Shown here piece after piece: positions 57,900 through 64,000 of a DNA stretch of 64,000 nucleotides. The position numbers and the translations under genes are program-made. The first letter of the stretch is position 1. Each line of letters opens with the position of its first letter. This stretch comes from Candidatus Thiodiazotropha endolucinida. GTDB lineage: Bacteria > Pseudomonadota > Gammaproteobacteria > Chromatiales > Chromatiaceae. Under the pieces are notes generated by a model. That model had not been told where the DNA came from and did not search any database. It worked only from the letters and a program-made list of their open reading frames with translations. The stretch covers positions 87,432 to 151,431 of the forward strand of contig NZ_MARB01000012.1 in the NCBI RefSeq assembly GCF_001715975.1, read 5' to 3'.

Positions 57900-60445
57900 T
57901 AGTTCGTTTTATAATGGTCCGTTAACCATCGGTTAATCGATTGTGCTTTGAATGATAAAAGCAAACCAAGCAGTACTCCGAGAATAGAAACCGCAGCAGG
58001 AACTGCATAGTGGGTCGGAGAATAGATGAAACCAACTCTGCTGTTGCCGCGTACCGGCACTGCAGGCATCACCCCATTGAAGAGCGCAGGTTCCACCTTT
58101 TTCCCATTAACCAAGCATGACCAGCCGGGATACATCCTAACCGGGATGACCACCCATCCGGATTCATCCCCAATGTACTCAAACTGCATCGAGGTGTCGC
58201 TATAACTCTTCAGCCTAAGCTGATCGTATTGGGCATCGGATATACCACTAAGGGATGATATGAAATAGGCACTACCGTTGACTAGCCTGTTTTCCACCAG
58301 AACCACCCCAGGTTCCAGCTCACGCACAATATATGAATCATTATCACCGCTCAATACTTTCCGATAGATATAAGCATTTGTGCGTCTGTATCCACGCAAG
58401 CCCAACACCCTTTCGCTTAACCTGTTTCCCACTTGTAACTGTAATAGCGGAGAGTTCGAAGGATAAACCACTGCACTGAGAGAAGCAGACGCACTCTCCC
58501 CTTCCACAAGGACTTCCAGCTCATAGCTTCCCTTGTCCAGTAAAATCTGGCTGGGGAATCTACACCTAAAATATGCCTCCACCGAATCAAGCTGCAATGA
58601 GCATGGCGCAGTTTCGGTTAGTAGTTCAGTACCCATCCACAGCTTTAGCCTAACACCAAGCCTGTTATCAACATTGACACTCTCCAAGCGCAACTCTAAT
58701 TCATCAAACGAGACATGTTGCTGCAATTCGACGAGCTGAACAACCCTCTCCCCTGTCAGACTCAAGCCACTACTCTCACCTTGACTTAGATCAATCGTAT
58801 CAAAAACATGCTTTTGCTCAACTTTTCCCCCATGTATCGTTTCATCTGAACAGAGTACATACCTGACACCCAGATAGGCCAGAAACAACGGATTTGCAAA
58901 ATTAACCTGGCTGCACAAAAAGGCCGATGCCGTAGGCGTTATAAAAGGCCTGGTAATGGCCCCTTCAAGGAGCCGCTTCTCTGCCGGTGTATGAAAACCA
59001 TGGGCATACCACTCTGAAAGACCGTAGGCCGATACCACCCCCGATACGATATATCCGCGGTCGGCTATCACGTTTTGAAGCGGCTCAATCCTGCCCCTGA
59101 CATAATCGATCGTGGCAGTAGCCGGATAGACCGTGTCCGCTTTTACATGACCCACCAGCGATTGAAACACCCGGCGCTGGTCAACCACCTGAACAGCCAG
59201 CAGAAGTAATAAAACCATGGTGGCCCAACCCGGCGCTTTTTTACCGATACGCTGGTAAGCGGTAGAGAGCACCAAGACACTGAGTAACGACAAGCCAAGT
59301 CCAATGATAAGAATCAGCCTGTTAATCATACTGGTCCCGATCAGAGGGATCTGCCTGATGTAATCCATGGGAATCCAGGCGAAGGCCAATGGCGCAATCA
59401 GTAAAACCAGCGACACTCCCCATGCATATCTCCATTCCAAACGACGTCTCAGGGTGAGCCATAGAGCCGGAAGAAAGAGTATCAGCGGAATCAAGCCCAC
59501 ATATCCTGTCCTGCCCAGGGTTAGCGGTCCCTCCCTGAACGGCTGAACATAGAGCAGCAGATCCTGGGCCTTACGAAAGGCGCTGCCCCCCCTGCGATAG
59601 CTTAGATCGAGACGCCCCAGAGACTCGTCCAGGCAATAGAGAAACAGCATGGCCATCATCAATGACAGGAGTATTCCCGCCACACCCAATGCACCTCTGA
59701 GTATAACCACTCGATACGTATTTCGCGAAAACAGTGACCAACTGAGAAACAGCAGCAGCAAGGCGATATAGCCATAGACGGCTACCGTTGGGAAACCACC
59801 TAGAATCATCAATGTCGAGGCGATGGCCAACCAGGGCACATGTTTGGCATCGCCCGTCTGCGCGATGCGTACGGCAAAGAAGAGCACCCACGGAATCCAG
59901 ATACTGGTATTCACATGATGCCAAAGGAACCATGAGGTGTTAAAGCCGGAATAGCTGAAGGCAACCGCACCGAGCAAAGCTGCCAGGCGATTTCCTGTCA
60001 AGCTCGCAAACAGTAAATAGCTCCCGATAGAGACGATGAGGAGATTCACCAATGCGGAGGTATACAATCCGACCGCCTCGTTACTGAATAATGCATATGC
60101 GGCAAAGGCCGGAGTCAAAATCGATCGGGTAACCAATAGTAACAGAGGGTTTCCGCCAAGCACGTGGGGATTCCATAGAGGCAGTTCTCCCTGGCGCAGT
60201 TTTTCCCGGGCGTAACGCCAGGATGGTAGTTTGGCATCGAGCACATCAGAGTGCTTGCGGTGCTTAACCGGGCTTTCGATCCCAGTATTCTTCCAACCTG
60301 GAAATTGGACAAGAAAATCGAAGGGCGCAATGGTTTCACCGACCAGGGGATTCGCACCCAGCATGACGACCGCAATCAAAACCAGCGCCAGCAAGGGTGC
60401 AGAACGTTGAGCAAGCAGAGAAAGCGGCCAGGACGGTCTGTTCAT
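57899..60445 (-). CDS. Large membrane protein resembling YfhO-type proteins
   Basis: 848 residues from ATG 60445; a longer reading starts at TTG. About 12 membrane helices fill residues 10-430. A long extracytoplasmic part (about 440-810) follows, with a final helix near residue 820. The segments KLPSWRYAREKLRQGELPLW and FPTVAVYGYIALLLLFLSW resemble YfhO-like membrane proteins, thought to modify surface glycopolymers. The assignment is tentative. It pairs with the downstream gene by a TAATG overlap. Confidence 0.65.
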   Translation of the reverse strand: MNRPSWPLSLLAQRSAPLLALVLIAVVMLGANPLVGETIAPFDFLVQFPGWKNTGIESPVKHRKHSDVLDAKLPSWRYAREKLRQGELPLWNPHVLGGNPLLLLVTRSILTPAFAAYALFSNEAVGLYTSALVNLLIVSIGSYLLFASLTGNRLAALLGAVAFSYSGFNTSWFLWHHVNTSIWIPWVLFFAVRIAQTGDAKHVPWLAIASTLMILGGFPTVAVYGYIALLLLFLSWSLFSRNTYRVVILRGALGVAGILLSLMMAMLFLYCLDESLGRLDLSYRRGGSAFRKAQDLLLYVQPFREGPLTLGRTGYVGLIPLILFLPALWLTLRRRLEWRYAWGVSLVLLIAPLAFAWIPMDYIRQIPLIGTSMINRLILIIGLGLSLLSVLVLSTAYQRIGKKAPGWATMVLLLLLAVQVVDQRRVFQSLVGHVKADTVYPATATIDYVRGRIEPLQNVIADRGYIVSGVVSAYGLSEWYAHGFHTPAEKRLLEGAITRPFITPTASAFLCSQVNFANPLFLAYLGVRYVLCSDETIHGGKVEQKHVFDTIDLSQGESSGLSLTGERVVQLVELQQHVSFDELELRLESVNVDNRLGVRLKLWMGTELLTETAPCSLQLDSVEAYFRCRFPSQILLDKGSYELEVLVEGESASASLSAVVYPSNSPLLQLQVGNRLSERVLGLRGYRRTNAYIYRKVLSGDNDSYIVRELEPGVVLVENRLVNGSAYFISSLSGISDAQYDQLRLKSYSDTSMQFEYIGDESGWVVIPVRMYPGWSCLVNGKKVEPALFNGVMPAVPVRGNSRVGFIYSPTHYAVPAAVSILGVLLGLLLSFKAQSINRWLTDHYKTN

Positions 60446-60588
60446 CGACTGGCCAATTCCTTTACCTGCATTGGCTCTAGCACCGTCCCATAAAAAGCCA
60501 TCAAGCAACGCTCTTTTGCCATGAAGCCGGATTCGATAAACAAACAGCAGTCACCTATAAGAGTTTTGATCCTTGGCATCCTGCTCAT
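60442..60588 (-). CDS. Possible 48-residue peptide upstream of the YfhO-like gene
   Basis: An ATG at 60588 follows GGAGAG with good spacing. The frame ends as ATGA over the next gene's start, which would couple translation. The peptide has Cys pairs and no clear domain. It may be a leader peptide, the end of a gene broken by the IS insertion 30 bases upstream, or chance. Support is weak. Confidence 0.25.
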   Translation of the reverse strand: MSRMPRIKTLIGDCCLFIESGFMAKERCLMAFYGTVLEPMQVKELASR

Positions 60589-60621
60589 TGTTACTCTCCA
60601 TCCACTACATCGGCATATTAA

Positions 60622-61658
60622 GGAAACTCTGATTAAGTCCCAACATTTGCGATAATACTCGAACTGTTTTGAACGGGTTGATATTGATGAAACAACAAAC
60701 CTTTGCAACGGGCGATTTTGAGCGCTATCGCAAGCCAACCCGGCGAGAGAAGTTTCTTGCCGAGATGGATAGTGTCGTACCCTGGAGCCAACTGTGTAAG
60801 GTTATCGAGCCTTTCTACCCCAGGGCCGGTAATGGTCGACCTCCCATTGGCCTGGAGCGCATGCTGCGCATCTACTTTCTGCAGCACTGGTTCAATCTGT
60901 CTGACCCCGGTGCTGAAGAGGCGTTGTATGAATCCCGGTCCATGTGCCGATTTGTCGGCATCGATCTCGGGCGCGAGCCGGTTCCGCAGGATCAGGGGTG
61001 GATGCCAGCATTATCAATGCACCGAATTCGACCAAGAACAAAGAGAAATCGCGAGACCCGGAGATGCACCAGGCCAAGAAAGGCAACCAGTGGTACTTTG
61101 GAATGAAGGCGCACATTGGCGTCGACAGCAAAACCAAAATCATCCATTCGGTGGCGGCGACGGCCGCCAATGTTCACGATTCGCAAGTACTTGGGGATCT
61201 GTTACACGGTGATGAGACACGCATCTGGGGCGACTCGGCCTATGCAGGCCAGGGTGAAGCGATTCAACGTAGCGCACCCAGCGCCAAGGATTTTACTCAG
61301 GCGAAAGGCAGCCGGCATAAACCGCTGTCTGATGACGACAGATTGCGCAACCGTACCAAGTCGAAAGTCAGAGCGAAGGTCGAGCGTGTATTTGGATTCA
61401 CCAAGGTCCGATATCGCGGCCTCGCCAAGAATGCGAACGCCTTGTTTGTTCTCAGTGCACTGACCAATCTGTACCTTGCACGGCGGAAGCTGAAGTGCCT
61501 GGCATAGGATTAGTGCGCCTGATGGACCAGACTGGGACAGAATGCCAGCTGGATTTTGCTCGAAATGAGCGAAATATCGCTCAAGAAGTGATTTCATAGC
61601 GAAAAACATGAGTACTTTTGAATGGTTGGATGTTTTTCATGACTTATTCAGACGTTCC
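60622..61658 (+). mobile_element. IS5-family element with internal deletion
   Basis: 1037 bp bounded by imperfect terminal inverted repeats: GGAAACTCTGATTAAGTC at the left and the complement of GGAACGTCTGAATAAGTC at the right, 15 of 18 positions matching. Both ends are flanked by TTAA (60618-60621 and 61659-61662), the 4-bp target duplication expected of IS5 elements. The transposase gene inside lacks a central piece, so it cannot move by itself. Confidence 0.9.
60687..61507 (+). pseudogene. IS5-family transposase, internally deleted and out of frame
   Basis: The first frame (from 60687) encodes the N-terminal part, with FYPRAGNGRPPIGLERMLRI. The second (ending 61507) encodes VDASIINAPNSTKNKEK, WYFGMKAHIGVDSKTKI, GDSAYAG and RAKVERVFGFTKVRYRG, including the DDE residues. 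Near 60990-60998 the text jumps from VPQD to VDASII, skipping roughly 45 residues of a usual IS5 transposase and changing frame. The intact copy elsewhere, if any, could supply transposase. Confidence 0.9.
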
Positions 61659-61663
61659 TTAAT

Positions 61664-62461
61664 TTAATGAAGACTGGTACAAGCCCTATTCGTCCTCGTT
61701 GGGGCGGTATGGGAGAGTTGACTCTTAACGATGGGAGTTATCAAGCGGCCGAGCAACGACAGGCAGCGAAAAGGCGGGATCGTCAGGCCCTGGCTTTCCA
61801 GTTGTTCGATCACTTCCTGCCAACTGGCTTCCGACTCACGATAACCATCCACGACCGCCAGCACTTCCTTACGACCGGTATCGTCTGATCCCACGACGAC
61901 CAGCAGGCACAACCGGTCATCCATCCGGACGTTGCTGTATACGCCATCAGCCCAGACATAGACGTAGCAACGCCGACTCAGATCACGCTGGCGCCACCGG
62001 TCGTAGTCGGCCTCCCAGCTGGCCTTGAGGCGGCTGACCGTGCCAGCGGACAAGCCACCGGCACCTTCGCCCAGCAGCGCTTCCAGCGCCGATTGCATAT
62101 CACCCGTCGAAACACCCTTCAGGTACAGCCACGGGATGAACTCCTCGATGTTCTGCGTCCGCTTCAGATACGGCGGCACCAGCTTGCTGTTGAACTTGAT
62201 CCCCTGGCCCGAGCGATCCCGCACCTTCGGCACTTTGACCGCGACGTCACCCAGCCCCGTCTGGATCGTCCGCTCCGGCAGGTGGCCATTGCGCACCACC
62301 GCCTGCTGACCTTCCACTGTCTGCTCAGCATACTGCGACAGCAATTCAGCCAGTTCAGCTTCGATGGCCTGCGCCAGCAGCTGCCGTGCCCCTTCCTTCA
62401 ATAGCTCGCCCAGCGCATCTCCAGTTGGTGCTCTCAGTGCGACAACGTTACTATCATTCAT
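61664..62461 (-). pseudogene. Truncated IS256-family (mutator-type) transposase
   Basis: From ATG 62461 (AGGAG upstream) the frame encodes the N-terminal two-thirds of a mutator-type transposase: LAEAEL-like start, RNGHLPERTIQTGLGDVAVKV, and YVWADGVYSNVRMDDRLCLL with the first catalytic Asp. Similarity stops near 61780, before the second Asp and the Glu. The rest up to 61664 is unrelated sequence. It is a different lineage from the complete IS256-type element at 62658-63869. The short gap to the IS5 element suggests piled insertions. Confidence 0.85.
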
Positions 62462-62565
62462 GCGGTGTACATCTCCTGTTGGTTGTTGATCCGCCAAGAT
62501 CAATCAACAGGGTACACCGCTTCTTCAATCAGCCCGTACACCAGAAATCAGCATAGCTCGATAAC

Positions 62566-63917
62566 GTAAATTATCACGTGCACATATTTTGAGGGGGTGG
62601 CTCCGGTCTGTTAAAACTGTAATCGCCAAACCACAGTACAGACCATAAGGAACCACCATGGAAAAAGATAGCACGAAACCGATGAGCAAAGTGATCCGGA
62701 TTGATGAGAGCGAGATCCGAACCCATTTAGATGAAATGGTTAGGGGCACGGTTGAAGAGACCTTGAATCAGATGCTGGATGCAGAAGCTGATGAGATGTG
62801 CCGGGCGCGGCGTTATGAGCACTCGCCGGATCGCATCGATACGCGAGCTGGCCACTATAAGCGCAAGTTACACACGAAAGCCGGCGAGGTCGAGGTCAAG
62901 ATGCCGCGTTTACGCCAGCAAACCTTTGAAACCGCTATTATAGAGCGGTATCGGCGTCGAGATATCTCGATTGAGGAAGCCATCGTACAGATGTACCTGG
63001 CCGGGGTATCGGTACGCCGAGTCGAGGATATCACCGAGGCCCTATGGGGTACTCGGGTATCATCAGGTACCGTCTCCAAGCTCAACCAGAAGGTCTACCA
63101 GCACATTGAGCGCTGGCGGACCCAGCCCATCGAAGGTGAGTATGCTTACGTCTACTTGGACGGTATCGTACTGAAACGCAGCTGGGGCGGCGAGATCAAG
63201 AACGTGTCCGTGTTGGCAGCCATCGGCGTAGATCAAGCGGGTTTTCGCCGTGTTCTGGGCGTACAGGAAGGGCATAAAGAAGACAAATCAGGCTGGCTGG
63301 GTTTTCTCAAATATCTCAAGAAACGCGGCCTGAAGGGTGTCAGGTTAATTATATCCGACGCCTGCATGGGTCTGAGTGAAGCGGCAGCCGAGGTCTTTCC
63401 TGAAGCCGACTGGCAACGCTGTGTGGTGCATTTTTATCGCAACGTATTCTCCCACACGCCCCGTAGCAAGATGCGAGAGGTTTCGGCGATGCTCAAGGCC
63501 ATCCATGCGCAGGAGAGCCGAGAGGCGGCAGCAAGCAAGGCTCAGGACGTCGTTGAAAAACTCAAAGCGAAGAAACTCGGTACAGCGGCTGAGCAGGTAG
63601 AGACAGCGATCCATGAGACGTTGACCTACTATGCTTACCCACCGCAGCATTGGCTGAAGCTGAAGACCAACAACCCAATGGAGCGATTACTCAAGGAAGC
63701 CAGGCGTCGCACCAAGGTGGTGGGTGCTTTTCCTGACGGACACTCAGCCCTAATGTTGGTTGCTGCACGATTGCGTCATGTATCCGCGACCACTTGGGGA
63801 ACCCGTAAGTACATGAATATGGATTTATTGAAAGAGAAGGATCAAGAAGCTGCTTTCTCAGCAGCCTGAGTAGCAACCGGAGCCATCACCAAAGAAAAAG
63901 TGCGCAAGATAATTGAC
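62566..63917 (+). mobile_element. Complete IS256-family element
   Basis: About 1352 bp. Imperfect inverted repeats of roughly 42 bp frame the transposase gene: 62566-62607 and the complement of 63876-63917 share GT-x-AATTATC outside and TGGCTCCGGT inside. True ends may extend a few bases further. No flanking target duplication could be seen, so it may have recombined after insertion. Confidence 0.75.
62658..63869 (+). CDS. IS256-family transposase (full length)
   Basis: 403 residues, intact. The mutator-type DDE set is complete: Asp in YVYLDGIVLKRSWGG, Asp in LIISDACMGLSEAAAEVFP, and Glu in NNPMERLLKEARRRTKVVG, with the CVVHFYRN block between. A ribosome site (TAAGGA) precedes the ATG. It cuts and moves its own element. 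Its divergence from the neighbouring truncated copy shows two separate IS256-type arrivals. Confidence 0.95.
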   Translation: MEKDSTKPMSKVIRIDESEIRTHLDEMVRGTVEETLNQMLDAEADEMCRARRYEHSPDRIDTRAGHYKRKLHTKAGEVEVKMPRLRQQTFETAIIERYRRRDISIEEAIVQMYLAGVSVRRVEDITEALWGTRVSSGTVSKLNQKVYQHIERWRTQPIEGEYAYVYLDGIVLKRSWGGEIKNVSVLAAIGVDQAGFRRVLGVQEGHKEDKSGWLGFLKYLKKRGLKGVRLIISDACMGLSEAAAEVFPEADWQRCVVHFYRNVFSHTPRSKMREVSAMLKAIHAQESREAAASKAQDVVEKLKAKKLGTAAEQVETAIHETLTYYAYPPQHWLKLKTNNPMERLLKEARRRTKVVGAFPDGHSALMLVAARLRHVSATTWGTRKYMNMDLLKEKDQEAAFSAA

Positions 63918-63918
63918 A

Positions 63919-64000
63919 CTACCGAAAATCCGCTGGAGTGACAAAGCATTGAACGACTTCAAGTATAATATTCGTCGTCTGACGAAACGCTCTTGGGGTA
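63919..64000 (+). pseudogene. 3' part of a group II intron reverse transcriptase/maturase (partial)
   Basis: Read from 63919, the frame gives LPKIRWSDKALNDFKYNIRR followed by LTKRSWG. This matches the pattern just before and within the maturase domain of group II intron proteins (K-x-RxS, F-x3-IR-x-LT-x-RS-x-G). It starts right at the inverted repeat of the IS256 element, so the 5' part is cut off by that element. The frame runs off the window. The assignment rests on about 27 residues. Confidence 0.6.

Noticed and set aside
62540-63940. Target-site duplication for the complete IS256-type element
   Set aside because: Bases flanking the inverted repeats on the two sides do not match at 8-9 bp.
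1-64000. CRISPR arrays, tRNA or rRNA genes
   Set aside because: No regularly spaced repeats and no recognisable tRNA or rRNA sequence were found by reading; a covariance-model scan was not possible.

Overview
The window reads as a chromosome segment of a gammaproteobacterium. The leuS-lptE-holA and proA-nadD-rsfS blocks, class I adenylate cyclase, YheS, RsfS and FkpA-type proteins are all typical of that class. The mix resembles Chromatiales or sulfur-oxidising-symbiont relatives, but that placement is inference from gene content. No rRNA, tRNA or CRISPR array was seen.

Bases 1-10,971 form a phosphate-centred region. It holds the end of a PiT transporter, a P-loop protein next to a PPP-type phosphoesterase, and a leftward run of two CNNM/CorC-like proteins, a universal stress protein, a Na/Pi cotransporter and a small basic coiled-coil protein. 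A divergent second Na/Pi cotransporter is followed by a paralogue of the same small protein. The divergent gap carries three 7-mers spaced 11 bp apart that match a PhoB (Pho) box. Bases 10,997-20,953 hold housekeeping genes (WYL regulator, rsfS, nadD, proA, holA, lptE, leuS, globin). An accessory insert of a retropepsin-like protein and two EF-hand proteins separates proA from holA.

Bases 21,441-41,909 are a surface-polysaccharide region: several glycosyltransferases, a WecA-like phosphotransferase, a Wzx-like flippase, a fused methyltransferase/double glycosyltransferase, a Wzm/Wzt ABC exporter, an LpxL-like acyltransferase and a Gtr-like three-gene set. A putative abundant exported protein sits in the middle and is frameshifted by a perfect 7-bp tandem duplication. 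The gtrB-like gene has a clear one-base frameshift, and its neighbouring membrane protein probably has another.

Bases 42,020-50,234 return to core functions (FKBP isomerase, CyaA, degenerate GGDEF protein, DUF2939 protein, RRM protein, YheS, a lone GspG). Bases 50,471-60,445 are a second polysaccharide block: a WbpM-like dehydratase, an FrhB-like/pyruvyl transferase/flippase-like trio and two very large membrane proteins. The last 3.4 kb is a mobile-element pile-up: an internally deleted IS5 element with intact ends and a TTAA duplication, a truncated IS256-type transposase, a complete IS256-type element, and what looks like the 3' end of a group II intron reverse transcriptase running off the window.
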